A DNA stretch of 64,000 nt from Pseudocercospora fijiensis CIRAD86 (taxonomy: Eukaryota; Ascomycota; Dothideomycetes; Mycosphaerellales; Mycosphaerellaceae), in assembly GCF_000340215.1 (NCBI RefSeq), contig NW_006921533.1, positions 125,616-189,615 of the forward strand, written 5' to 3'. How positions within the stretch are numbered: position 1 is the stretch's first letter; each line of letters starts with the position of its first letter. The notes beneath the pieces were generated by a model. That model was not told where the DNA came from and did not search any database. It saw nothing but the letters and a program-made list of their open reading frames with translations. The position numbers were made by a program, and so were the translations under genes. Shown here one piece after another: positions 12,130-23,639 of this stretch.

Positions 12130-15100
12130 CCTAGGGTTACTATCCTCTTTGCTATATAATCCTATAATAACATTTCTTATTAAACAATAGGTCGCAACGG
12201 TGCGTATAATATTCCTACCTAGCGGTTTCGAAAAAGGGGCAGACTCGACGCTAGTTTCTCGTCCGCTACCTAGTTTTTTAACTGCTAGGTATTATTACGA
12301 CTAAGGAGCTCCTTAAGTAGGATACAATTCTTAGAGCTAGCAAGGGTAGTAAAGGTAGTAGAGCGGCCCCCGCGCGTAGAAATAGTTCCTTCCTAGGAGC
12401 CGTCGTCTATGTTTTAAGCGATAAGGCGGTTCTTACGAGCCTACGGGCGACTAAGAATAATAGAGAGGTCGTTATCCCCTAGGGGTATAATAAGGAAGTC
12501 GGTTTTATACTCGACATTAAAGATAGAGATAGGAACGGAAGTGCTAATACCGATAAATTTAGCTCTTCCTCTAGCTCCTTATATATTTAGAATAAGACCC
12601 TTTAAAAGAGTAAGGCTAGCTCGCTATAGGAACTTCGCGTTTAGTATATTCCCCTCGGAGCCTTTATTAATAAGAGCGCGGATCTTAAGGCACCTATTAC
12701 TAGTAATAGTAATATACGGACTAGAAATAAGGGCGAAGTTATCGTCGACTAATAAGAGGCGAATCTAGCTAGAGTCGATATAGAGCATCTCGTTAGGTAG
12801 GGCGTCTACCTCGGATAAAATCACCTATACTATATAGCAATTAAGTCTGTTTCTCCGGCTAATCGAATTAGGGTCCCGGATAACCTCTTCGTTAGCGGCC
12901 TCGTATTCCTCGTAGCTTTCTTCCTCGTTAAGGCTAGTAAAGAACTCCTAGGCGAAGGTAAGGACTAGAATAGGGTAGTCTTTAGGCCGCCTAGGTCTAC
13001 CTTTCCTAGTAGCTAAAGTAGCTACCCTATCTACTATTTCTATAATCTAGTAGGGGATCTTGTCGGTTTTATCCTTTTCTAGCTTCCGAATTCTTATAGC
13101 AAGCGCGTTGTCGTTTAGCTAGCGTATAACGAGCTTTTAACACTCCGGAATATAGGCGAGGGCCTTAGTATTGCTAAGCTATATACCGTTCCTACTAAGG
13201 AATTTCTTTACCTAAAAGTCGGGGTCCTTATAGTGTTTCTAAAGATTCTTTATAATGTTAGTTATCTTAGGCTCTTTCCGCGTAGCTCTCTACCGGCTCG
13301 GAGGGTTTACCCCCTTCGATAGTTCTTTAGTAGTAGGCTTCGGGGTAGGCGGTAGTACGTTATCTATTTCCTAATTACTATCCTTAGGTAGGCTAGCGTT
13401 ACTATTTAAGGATTTAGTAGTAGGCTGCCTATAGGTACTAGAAGGGCTAGTAGTAGGGGTTTTACGACTAACCGTTTCCTTAGACTAGGTTCTTACTCTT
13501 AGAGGTAGTAGGCTCGGGGACCTTTAAGTAGCTCTTCGAGGCTAGGTTTGTTTTCGAATTGCTTCCTCTGCCTCGCGAACGCTAAGCCCTTAAACTACGT
13601 TACGAATACCCTTAGTCTTCGTAGTACCTTTCTACTTAGTAGTAGCTTTCCGGATCCGATTTGTGTCGGTAATAGCGGTAACGGGAAGACTATTCCTAAG
13701 CGGTATATCCTAGCTACGAGTNNNNNNNNNNNNNNNNNNNNNNNNNNNNNNNNNNNNNNNNNNNNNNNNNNNNNNNNNNNNNNNNNNNNNNNNNNNNNNN
13801 NNNNNNNNNNNNNNNNNNNNNCTCCGTAGGGATTTCCTAGAGACCTTAAAGGTAGAGGGGGAAGAGTAGAAGGAATTATCGGAGCTAGGGCTCAAGGAGT
13901 CGGAACTCGAGGGCCTAGTTAAGCTATAGTACTAGGGGCTACAGTTCGACTTAGTTGCTAAGAAGGATAGTTAAATTGTTTTCGAAGGGCTTCTATTCTA
14001 AATTTAGGTAGAAAAACAATCTCCTACTAGTAATAGGCCTCGAGGAGAGGAAGTATAATAGCGAGCTTTAGGAGGGTAGGACTATTACGGAAGCGGAATA
14101 GGGTAGCGTATAGTATAACTAGGGGCCCGAAGTACTACGTACGGTCCTAAATATAGTAGAACCCTTAGTCTTATATATACCGGTAGGGCCTATAGTTTAG
14201 ACGAAGGTAGCCTTTAGCTCCGTAATAGTAATAGCGACCCTCTATACTAGGGATAGATTAAAAGGCAAAGGCATCGAAGGTTAGCCCTTATACAAACTAG
14301 TTATTATATATCTAAGTTATAGGGGTATTATCGCTCTAGAGGGGATAGAGGCGCTATAGGGTATACGAATCGGTATTAGTATTAACCGGACCTATAGTAG
14401 GGCCCCTCTAATTGTCTCGGGAGAGGACGTAAAGTTTTAGTTCTTAGAACTACTTAATAAGGTCGTCGATACCGGGGTCCGTAACTAGCTTAAGGGCTAC
14501 CTCCTATCGCTAGATATCTAGGGTAGGGCGTATACTTAGCATTCTTTTCTTAACTGTCTCTCGTAGCTCTTTTAAATAGCTACTATCGTTACTAGTAAGG
14601 AGCGAGAAGCCCTATCGGCTACGAGCTAGGTCGTACCTAGTACGATAAATCTATTCGAAGTCGGTATAGGATTCCTTATCGTAAGGGTAGATGCTATATT
14701 TTTCGTAGATCCGAGGCATAATAGTAGGTATAGAGCCTCCTAAGCCCTTTAGAAATAGACGGCTCCTCGTAACATTATTAAGAAGCCTCCTCGGTATCCC
14801 TTTAGCGATGCTATAGAAGTCCTAACAAAAGCGAAGGGCATTACTCTTAGCCGTTTGTCTAGTATATAGCTACTTAAGGTATTTACGGGAGTTTAGCCGA
14901 ACCGCGATATCCTAGTTAGTAAACTCGCGCTTAAACTTCTTTAAGAAGGCTTCCTACGTAAGAGGCTTACTACCTAGGAGCCGAGTAACTCGGGGTCGGA
15001 TACTAGTTTTATAATTAGCTATAAGGAGCTTTACCGTAGTAGCCGTTTTAGCCCTTAGATAGTATCGCTTAAGGATAGTAGAAAACCTTTTAACAAAGTT

Positions 15101-15170
15101 AGTAGCGTTTTCTCTAATAAAGAGGGGGTTCTTAACGGTCCCTAGGAGGGGCATCTACGGCTTTAAGTCC
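12130..15170 (-). pseudogene. G1 gag and aspartic protease relic, interrupted by assembly gap
   Basis: Read on the minus strand. The N-terminal gag part is clearest at 14,954-15,154, starting MPLLGTVKNPLFIRENATNFV, a pattern typical of gag of this gypsy group. The C-terminal part at about 12,520-12,690 reads ...RALINKGSEGNIL..., which aligns with the ALVDSGSE(I/V)N active-site loop of retropepsins. The catalytic Asp is Asn here, possibly another mutation. In-frame TAG codons are frequent. The 100-N gap at 13,722-13,821 lies in the middle of the frame, so its true length and continuity are unknown. Confidence 0.6.
13722..13821. other. Assembly gap (100 N)
   Basis: One hundred N, a standard placeholder for a gap of unknown size. 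It falls within the gag-protease relic of G1. Confidence 0.99.
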
Positions 15171-15700
15171 GAGAAGGCCTAAAGAAGACCTTAGAGAAGT
15201 TAAGGGGATAGCCCTCCGGTTGCCTAGACAAGCTACTAGGGAACTTCTCGAGTACTGCCCTCCTAGGTAGTGCCTCCTTAAGCCGCTTCTCTATTTTCTA
15301 TACTAGTATCCTTATCGCTTCCTAAGGCCGTAGTCCTCTCGGCATTAGAGTTAGTATCGAGGTAGTTACGAATAAAGTTTAGAGATAGGTCTCGGTAGGT
15401 ACTAGTATTAGAGGGGGCCTATAAAGGCGGCTCCGCCGAGGTAGGGTTATTATTGTTTTCTTAGGAGCTTATCTCGTCGATAGAATAAACAATTTATAGA
15501 AGACGATAAACGATTAGAATAAATAGGAAGGATATAGTATCGATAAAATTAGATAGGTTGCTAGGTATACTTAAGGTAAGAAGGGAGCGTAGACGGGCTA
15601 TAGCGTACTTTGTAGTACGTATCGCGTCTATGTCCTCGAAGTAAGAGGAGGGAGGGCGGTAGTCCGTATATATATAGAATAAAGGGGGCGGCGAATGTTA

Positions 15701-15717
15701 CCTAGCTAGCTAGCTAG
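15701..15717. repeat. (CTAG)n block, copy 4 of 4 in G1
   Basis: CCTAGCTAGCTAGCTAG upstream of the G1 gag relic, between it and the 5' untranslated region. Confidence 0.7.
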
Positions 15718-16420
15718 TATACCTGCTATACCCGTTCTAGGCCCCCTTTGTTCCTCTTTATTAATTTCTATTAACTCGTAGTATGCCGATTATAGTACCG
15801 CGGAAGGGTCGTAATAGCCTAGAAGGAAGTTTTAAGTTAGGCTCGCGCCGATTAGCGGAAGGGATAGGGGGCTATCGACTTTTCGGGGTTCTTCGTATCC
15901 CTATCTCTAGTTTCTTATAGCGGGCTCTTAGGTTTCTTTCTATATAGGTCGTTTCTTATAAGGTCCCGCCTACTATAGATAGGTAGGGGGTCGTAACATT
16001 CGTAAATAGTATTTCCTTTTACTTTAAGTCGGTAACGGTATTCCTTTTGCTTTAAGTCGGTAACGGTTTATTAGTAGTAGGACGTCTCGATACTACTAAG
16101 GTCTTTTTAGCGGTAGTATTACATTAGTAGTATAGTCCTCGCTCTAGGCGAAGGCTGTAAACGTTTCTTCTTAACTATATACATACCTGCACCTTTAAAT
16201 AAATAAAGATAGCCCTACCTTTAGCTCTAGAAAATATAGTCGGAACGAGTAGGTCGTAGGTAGAGGTATATATATAGGGAACTATATACTATAGGCCTAG
16301 TACTTAGTGTCTCTTAGGTAACTACGAGGGGTCGGCGTAGTATTGTATACTTCGAAGGGAAGGCGTTGTAAATATTAAAGAGAAGAGAATAGCCGTAGGG
16401 AGGACTATATTATAGCTAGA
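15718..16420. other. G1 5' untranslated region
   Basis: No frame stands out on either strand. It holds an imperfect tandem duplication of about 27 bp at about 16,013-16,068 (the CTTTAAGTCGGTAACGGT word twice). This fits the long leader of the minus-strand element between its 5' LTR and gag. Confidence 0.4.
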
Positions 16421-16592
16421 TTAGGTATATTTCCTATGTCTTTCTTGCAGTATGTTGTCGTAGCTATGTCTCCTTATATAGTGTGTATATATGTGTCTAA
16501 TTATAAAGGTAGTTTTGTGTGTTCTAGGGTACAAAAAAGGAGAGGGGGTACAAGTGTATATACCTATACTAAGCCGGGTTTCCCTACTATAA
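16421..16592 (-). repeat. LTR-like direct repeat of G1, right copy (5' LTR)
   Basis: Partner of 2,688-2,870. Its right end joins chromodomain gypsy sequence without any recognisable gap. Confidence 0.6.
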
Positions 16593-18794
16593 TAGAAAGG
16601 CAGAATGCTACCCTATAGCAGTACCTACGCAGCTATATTAATAAGAACCCCGACGATTAGGTTAACCTCCTATAACCTATAGAATTCGTATATAATAATA
16701 GTATATACTTATTAACTAAGGTTTCGCTATATATAGCTATAATAGGCTAAAACGCCGCGTTGCTATAGGATCTATTCGCCTCGCTCGAGGCCGAGCGTAA
16801 GGAAAGGGAAGCGCGTTAAGTACTAGAGACACTAGCGGTAATAGAACGTGTCTAGAAGATGCGAGAAATCTATACTAAGATAGCTAAAAAGCTAACAAAG
16901 GCTTAAGAGTACTAAAAGACCTACTACGACAAGCGTTATACGCTAATAACCTTTAAATAAGGCGATATAGTTATGCTTAGTACGAAGAACCTCCGTATCC
17001 GCAAATACCTATTACCTAATAGTAAAACAAGGCCTAAACTTGCACTAAGGTATATTAGCCCTTTTTGTATCCGAGAACCTAGAGGCACCTAGGCCTATTA
17101 ACTATAGCTTCTACCTTATTATACTATCTATAACACCTTCTATATATCCCTCTTTAAGCCGTACTATCTATATAAAGGCGACGAAGCACCTACTAAATAC
17201 GAAGACATACTAGATAATAGTAAAGAGCTATAGTCTATAGAACGTATCTTAAAGCATCGAACTAGGCAAAGTAAGAAGGAATACCTCCTAAGATAGCAAG
17301 GCTATTTATCTAAATAGGACTCGTAGGAGGCTAAAGACTCGTTTAAGGATATAACCGAGTTATTAGATAAGTATTAGACTAGCGTAAAGAACACGAAGAA
17401 GGCTAAGAGCTTATAATATCGCTAACGCTACTAGAGAAGACCTAGGATTAATAACACCCCCGGGGTAACATTCGCTAACTAATTAGAATTAAGCAATTGT
17501 TAGTAAGAACAATAAGACTATACTACGCGCGCTACGACGCGCTAATTAGTTACTACTCTTTTAAGGACTCTACCTCTTATTTATTTATTCTATAGGGCCT
17601 CGAAGCCTAAGCAATCGGCGATACGCGCGCGCGTACGAATAACGGTAATAAAGATAATAGTATCGCGCTACAAGCTAGTAGTATGCCGGTAGCCGATACG
17701 GCTATATTAGTAACGGTATTATAGAGTATATTACTATTTAAAGAAGGAAGGACGCGACTATATTAGTAACGGTATTACTAAGTTATTATTATTTAAAGAA
17801 GGAAGTTAGAAGCAAGGTAAAGTTAGCGCTAAGACGATTAGCGCCGCTATTATTAACATTACTTACTATTATCGCTATACCTACGACGATAACCTTACCT
17901 ATACTACGAGCCTAAAGCGCTATACTAACTAAGTTAAAAGATTAAACCTACTAAGGGTTTAATTAAAACTTTAAGGCTAAGTTAAAATATTAAGGCTTAA
18001 AAGATTAAGTAGCTTAATAGACTAACTAACTAAGGGCAAAAACTATAGAGCTAAGCTAGCTAGGGTCGATCTTGCGGATAATAAGTTACTCCTCGATCTT
18101 TCCGACTCTTTAAGCGAGGCGAACCTTAAATACTATACTTATAATAGCCTTTACCTATAGAAACTAGACGAGCTGTGTTTTTTAGAAGAATAGTAAATAA
18201 TAGCCCTCGTAATAACAAGAACAATCCCTCGGAAACGGACAAACCCTTAAAAGCGGATATTTCTAGGTCTTTTAGAGTAGACGCAAAGAACTCGAAATAA
18301 TATTACTTAGAACGGAGGCAGTACTATAATACCTCGTACGCCTACCTATTATAGTAGGGAAGACGCGCTCGTATTATAATTAGTCGATAGTCCTTAATTC
18401 TTTTATTTATATATTACTTTATTATATATAAGGATAGTATAGTTAGAGTTAAATATTATATTATATTAGAAGTAAGGTTTGATATAGTTATATAATCCGG
18501 TAGTTAAGTGTTTAATTTAGCGCGGACTAAGAAGGATAGAGGTTAAGAATAGAATATAGACCGGCTATAAGGGCGCGGCCTTTAGAAGGGAAGCCTATAT
18601 TAGGACTAAAGAGGTCGTATGTAATTAGTATATAACTAGGCTCGAGTAAAGCTAGGGTCTTAATGCCTTAGGCAGGGCTTAGCGCTTAGTAATAGGCTAA
18701 CTTGCCCGCTTTCCTCCCTCTTCTCCTAGTTCTTTATCGAATACTACCTATACCTACTACTACTCTATCTACCTACTAATATACCCTTCTTATA
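16593..18794 (+). mobile_element. Chromodomain gypsy, copy 4 (3' part only)
   Basis: This segment matches the 3' part of the family described at 30,392-37,509. It holds the C-terminal integrase part (from the GGCAGAATGCTACC point onward), a chromodomain relic (about 17,235-17,345), the long 3' untranslated region with the CCCCCGGGGT landmark near 17,456, and the 3' LTR (18,598-18,794). Everything upstream of the integrase tail is missing and replaced by the G1 repeat. The missing half is nowhere left of G1 in the window. RIP mutation is heavy. Confidence 0.85.
18598..18794 (+). repeat. 3' LTR of gypsy copy 4
   Basis: A 197-bp copy of the family LTR. It begins TATTAGGACTAAAGAGG (TG become TA) and ends CCCTTCTTATA (ACA become ATA). 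Confidence 0.85.
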
Positions 18795-19188
18795 CTCTAC
18801 TAGTTTATTTATATAAGGATTAGTATATATCTAGGTTTTATATCTAGTAAGATATATCTTAGTTTGCTTAAACTAATAGTCCTAGTCGTTAGGCCCTTAA
18901 AGAGTAATATATTTAGTTCCTCTAAGGCGACTAGTCGATAAGAGAGCTATTATTAACGATATATCGATCTTATAGGCGCTTATAGAAGCTTAATTAAATA
19001 GTAGTTACTTTAGTGCCGTTAAGACTACTAAATATTATTTCCTACTATAGGAGTCTCTAATACTACGGATTTCCGGGCTTATAACTATTACGTATAGCGT
19101 AGTAGATTACTTACGTAATACTGCCTTACTAGCGGTTTAATATAGCTTCGTTAATCGCCTATCTTCTCCCTATTCTATAGTCTAAAAT
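18795..19188 (+). pseudogene. RIP-affected frame fragment, unrecognised
   Basis: The flank right of copy 4. One plus-strand frame from about 18,930 to 19,190 reads coherently apart from four or five TAG/TAA codons (for example AVKTTKYYFLL near 19,015). I do not recognise it. RIP mutation stops abruptly near 19,188, where CA and TG dinucleotides return. Confidence 0.3.
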
Positions 19189-22178
19189 ACAGTGTAAAAA
19201 TCCTTCTCCTGCTAAGAAGTTACGTGTTGTCATGTGACTGAGCTTACGCGTCACACACTTCACGCACGTCGACAGAACTAAGAAGCGGACATCACATCGT
19301 GGCGGAAGGCAAATAATCTTGGTAACAAAGCAAAATTCGCACCAGGAGTGACTGGTTCCATCAGGAGTGGTGCGCCTAGCATCGAGCTCCAGGAAACAGC
19401 AGATAAAAAGCCAGACCATTAACGGCAATGCGGATAGCATCGAGCTCAAGAAAAACGGAACCGAGGAAGCATTCCGCAACGGGATCCAATACAGGTTTCA
19501 GTCGCTGTTTCATTCAGGCACGCTCGGAGGCCACAAAGCAGACAGGAAGCCATGTTCAAGCATCATTCAAGCATCAAGATCGATGGGCGTACAAGAGTAT
19601 CGAGCAAGAGGTAGCAGACGGCAACGAGGACGGCGAGAGCTGCTGTGAGAAACTCAAGCTGGATAGTCAACCCGGTCAACACATTTCAATCAAATCATGC
19701 AAGAAGATGAAAGAGCTCAGACTGTAAAGAAGCCTATCACCTTTGCTCATGTTAAGCGTTCTGGTAGTGGTTGTTGCAAGGTCTTCGCATGGACGAAGAA
19801 TTCCAAAAATTCGATGCAGTTCAAAGACTCCTTCGCTCAGATCACATGGCATCCTGCGATACAACCTTGGAAGAGGCGTTGAAGAGAGCGTCTTGGATCT
19901 ACGACGGCGTGCGCAGCATACCGAAGATACTTCACTTGTAGTGTCGACTCGCCAATTTCCCACTGGATTTACGGATATATCGAGCTACTCTGGTTTCGGA
20001 AACGCAACCAATGGGCCACAGTATCAGTTAATGGTTTTTTTCGAAGCGAGCGGTATCGGCACTCAGTCCCAAAGCCGGCGCTCATCTCAAGGCAGGAAAG
20101 CTGTGCGGAACATAGTCAGCGCAAATGCTACGCGGTCCACGCTCGAACCCAAGTCGATCGAATTACAGCCACCTTTATGTGTTGGCATGCCGGCTGCAAA
20201 TCTGCTTACAGTGGCCGGAGAACCCACCAGAGCAGTCACTGCTCAGAGATCCAGGCCCAACAAAATTTCTAGCATTGGGGGTTCCCCCGCTGTAGATGTT
20301 CGCGATCAGCTAATCGGCTTTACGTGAGATCCCGTGTTGTGACTGCGATCAACGTCTGGAAGTTTGTATCAGTAGCTCCTCGGGACAATGTCTTGCGGAT
20401 TTGAGGACTCATCGCTCGAAGCCCCCTAAGACCAGGAATGCGGTGGTCCTTGGCGGAAGCGAACAAGCGAATGTCATGCCGCAGGCTTACCTTTGGCTTC
20501 ACGACATAGTTGGTAGAGTAGCAGGGTCCGAGTATATCCTGGAGTGCCTTCTCGTCTTCTTGCCACTTGCGCTCAATGCTGTCCGCGTTGCTCTTGTGCC
20601 AATGGGATGCGTGGCTGTCCCAGATCACGATTATGGAACGGTGGAAGCGATCATATGAAGTCTGATCTCTCAACCAAAGCGGACAGGCACCTCACACTGA
20701 ACAGCTCGACAACCCGCAGTCTACGATGAGATGCCAGACATTTGCAGATCATCACTCCACACACAATACCCTCCACATCTCACGGCTCTGGACACTTCGG
20801 ATAGATCTTCGTAGTCTTGCCCACGGCATTTCTACGCCGGCTCAGAGGAGCTCACTCCCTCGGTGATTACTTCGTCAACTCAGAAGATTGCAGCACGTTG
20901 CAGCCTCCTCGCTCTTGTCTTGACCGTCTATTTCAATCATACCCTTCAGATCGTAGTGGCAGATCAACATCAGCTACACTTCCTCGGGCCCATGCTTGCC
21001 AGCATGCAAAGGTTTCGTTTCAGGATGAGATTATGGAGCATGAACCAGTCAGCGGTTATAGAAATGGTTCTGCAACAGAGTCTCGTGCGCAGCTTGGAAC
21101 AAGGAACGCGTAATGCATCCAAAAGAAAAGTGGTCTCCAGTCTGGCGAAGTTGCATAGTTGGAAAGAAGTGCCAGCTGATGCCGCTGGAGCCCCTCTAGG
21201 CATACTAGGTACTCTACAGAAAGCTTTCGAATGTTGACTGCAACTCGAGACTGCTGGATCAAAGGACTGGCTATATGAAGTATCTACCAGAGCGAAGTTT
21301 GGAGCAAAAATAACTTTCGCAGGAAGCAGAACTTTATGTAGGCAAGCAGTTCTCTACCTCAGACATGCCGAACACAGGAAGAGTAAGTAAGTGCTTTATG
21401 GACACCGGCGTCGTTCTGAGTCGCCGAGCTTAGTGCTCTACCTATTCTCCTCAAGCCTACGCAACCCTAGGAGCCTTTCACCGCGCTGAGACATCGATCA
21501 AGGTTGGCAGATTCCGTTATTCTATGCACTCGGAGACCGGGCTTCGACTGCCGAAAACTCCAAGCTTTCTATTCACAACGAATCGAGGATTTTCAACCTC
21601 TGCTACATGTGTCGAAGACGAAATACAACTGTCCGCTGGACAAGCGAACGTTCTGTTGGAATTGAACATTGTCATTATCATCAAAGCCATACCTATCTCG
21701 ACCCACGCGCCTGTCAAAACCTTTGGACTCGTTATGTCATCACTTTCGATAGCTTCTGTTAGCACTGCATCCTGGCTGTCTCGCTGCAAAACAAAAGCAT
21801 CATGCAGCACGCAGCTGTTCTGATCTCGCTATCCAAAACCTAGACGGATGATCAGGCTGATAGTGGTCATCAGCTTTATCTCGTCTGCCCAGAATTACCA
21901 GTAAAACGTAAGAAACTAGCAGCTGCAAAAGATTGACAGACGCAAAGCACAAATTTCTTTTCTAGGCCATTTATAAACAGCAGCTGTTGCAGCGAGCATA
22001 ATCTGAATTCCACTCTAACATACACGGGTACCACCGGATGAATAGACCACACAAGGCATAATGACAGATGACCATTGTCACGCCTATAGCCGCCCTGCAA
22101 CGGATCGCTATGAAATTGGCGGAAAGTATCTCCGATATCTCGCACAGGGCTTGCATGTTTTTGTTGTTCTATATCGAA
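19189..22178. other. Unmutated unique island, no confident gene
   Basis: Normal base composition without the RIP signature. Several modest open frames exist but none resembles a family I know or has convincing splice context. They are plus 19,743-20,327 (194 codons, Ser/Arg-rich), minus 20,320-20,673 (117 codons, starting MRDQTSYDRF, perhaps the most protein-like), plus 20,863-21,237 (124 codons) and minus 21,517-21,810 (97 codons). A short imperfect direct duplication around the word CATCGAGCTC occurs near 19,380 and 19,437. The stretch may hold decayed genes or exons of a spliced gene. Confidence 0.4.
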
Positions 22179-22835
22179 TCATTGAGCCCCAATAGCAAAG
22201 ATCTTATCGCTACTCCTACACATGCGATAATCCCAAGCTCCTTCAATATTACCTGCTCCGCGAAGGGTGCCATCTGGGAGCCTTGGACGCTCGATCCAGT
22301 CGTCAGCATAACATAGGATAACCTGCCGAAGATAGTCAAAGCAGTGTGGTGCATGCGGGGTTTTCTGCAACGCCGCCAGATCTATGGCGCCCTCGCCTAA
22401 CTGCTGGATTGCACGTCGTATGCCAGCTAGACAATGGAGCTGGTGCAACATAGAGACTGAACCGTTCGTTAATCGGAAGATGACCCCCCCAGTGCTGTTT
22501 GGTGGTGGTACTTCGAGAAGGTAATCGGACCAAAGGTAGTCATAATCGTGACTGAATGAGAAATAATCGGGATCACGGCCGTATTGGCGACGTTGGTCAA
22601 AGGGTCCAGAAGATACGTGGGGATCGTTGCCGTAATGAAGTTGCTTTTGTCCGGGCTTGAAGGATAGGACGGCCACAAGGATGAAGAGAAGCAGTGCAAT
22701 AATAATCTCGGTAATCAGTCGCTTCCGGTGCAAGTCATTGCGTTCTCTTTCCAGATGGCTGTCCACATTGCCCCTTTCGTCGGCGTCGAGGGGTGTGTAG
22801 GCGCCTTTTGCTTTGTCTTCGGAGAGCGGCATCAC
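22179..22835 (-). CDS. UstYa-family (DUF3328) oxidase-like protein 1
   Basis: This intronless frame encodes 218 residues, a usual size for the family. The order is a hydrophilic N-terminus, one membrane segment (about 41-59, ITEIIIALLLFILVAVLSF), a luminal region, then both family signatures: HQLHC at 131-135 followed by LAGIRR, and HAPHC at 161-165 followed by FDYLRQ. The C-terminal WDYRMCRSSDKI block (201-212) matches the usual W-x-HxCR-DW region. UstYa proteins are membrane-anchored, presumed copper-type oxidases that cyclise or oxidise peptides in dikaritin RiPP pathways. Some relatives serve other secondary metabolites. No frame damage is seen, although a MULE starts only about 330 bp upstream. 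The start is the first of two Met codons; Met2 is also possible. Its role with the precursor gene at 63 kb is inferred from shared locus and family precedent. Confidence 0.88.
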   Translation of the reverse strand: MMPLSEDKAKGAYTPLDADERGNVDSHLERERNDLHRKRLITEIIIALLLFILVAVLSFKPGQKQLHYGNDPHVSSGPFDQRRQYGRDPDYFSFSHDYDYLWSDYLLEVPPPNSTGGVIFRLTNGSVSMLHQLHCLAGIRRAIQQLGEGAIDLAALQKTPHAPHCFDYLRQVILCYADDWIERPRLPDGTLRGAGNIEGAWDYRMCRSSDKIFAIGAQ

Positions 22836-23154
22836 CGTCTAGCAAAAGAAGAACATCAGGGCCAGGTGACAGGAGATTTTCGAACAGCGCCGCGTTTAAT
22901 CTGGTGAGGTTGTGGTCGTGACAGGCGGGTCGCTCGTCCTCGTGTCTTTGCTGGGTTCGGCGGGAATAGCCTCAGCTCATCGATGACGCGAGAGTAGGCT
23001 TTTGAGGGGCAGGCGCTCGATAAGATATGCATGCATAGTATTGTAACACGCCTATCTGTACGTAGACACTGAACAGGCTTATAGGTACGAGCTGTCTCTA
23101 GCCAAAGTATCGGTTAAGCCCTGCAGTGCTTGTCTCAATCGAGCTCGACTCTAT
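22836..23154. promoter_or_regulatory. Upstream region of UstYa gene 1
   Basis: About 320 bp of unmutated sequence between the start codon and the MULE target duplication at 23,155. I see no clear TATA box. Because the MULE sits this close, part of the original promoter may have been displaced. Confidence 0.35.
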
Positions 23155-23163
23155 AATAGTACT

Positions 23164-23300
23164 ACCCTAGCTAGAACTACTAAATCGAGCCCTAGCTAAC
23201 CCCGAGCCCTAGTATAACCCGAGATTACGAGATCGGCCCTTTTATATATAATCGCGTATAGAAGCGGATAATCGCGTCGCTATAAGCCCCTCTAGCTAGG
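23164..23300 (+). repeat. Left terminal inverted repeat of MULE-A
   Basis: Matches, in reverse complement, the right ends at 48,100-48,220 and 62,120-62,228. Shared words include the CGAGCCCTAG pairs and CGAGATTACGAGATCGGC. Confidence 0.8.
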
Positions 23301-23639
23301 CAACTACTACTATACTACTACTAGTAGCTATAAAGCTAAAGTCTATTAGTAAACTAGTAGTACTATAAAATTTAAGGTATTATTAGTAAAAATGTAATAT
23401 AGTAAAATCTAAGGTATTATTAGTTACTAGCTATCTACCTAAGTCTAAGTAGATAACGCCCTACCGCTCTATAACTACGTAAGGCTATATATACTAGTAC
23501 TATTACTATAGTATCTAGTAATAAAGTAGCCGCCCTACTAGCTATATAAGCGACTATTATTATTACTAGTAGTACTACTACTAGGTAGCCTATCGTTATT
23601 ATTACTTATATAGTACTACCTACTAGCGGCTATAGTAAG

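Larger units (their letters stand above)
2688..16592 (-). mobile_element. Very large Ty3/gypsy retroelement relic (G1), minus strand
   Basis: A direct repeat of about 180 bp (2,688-2,870 and 16,421-16,592) brackets 13.5 kb of RIP-mutated DNA that reads on the minus strand as gag-protease, then pol, then a third long frame. The repeats fit LTRs whose terminal TG/CA have become TA. The internal order is gag, PR, RT, RNase H and integrase, which is Ty3/gypsy order. Clear marks are the protease-like block at 12,520-12,690, the RT core with GATNSVA and FVDDI at 10,780-11,000, and an integrase DNG motif near 9,192-9,212. The outer flanks do not form a matching target duplication. The right flank is another gypsy element but the left flank is not its continuation, so the locus is rearranged or the two repeats come from different events. 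A 100-N gap interrupts gag. Confidence 0.7.
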
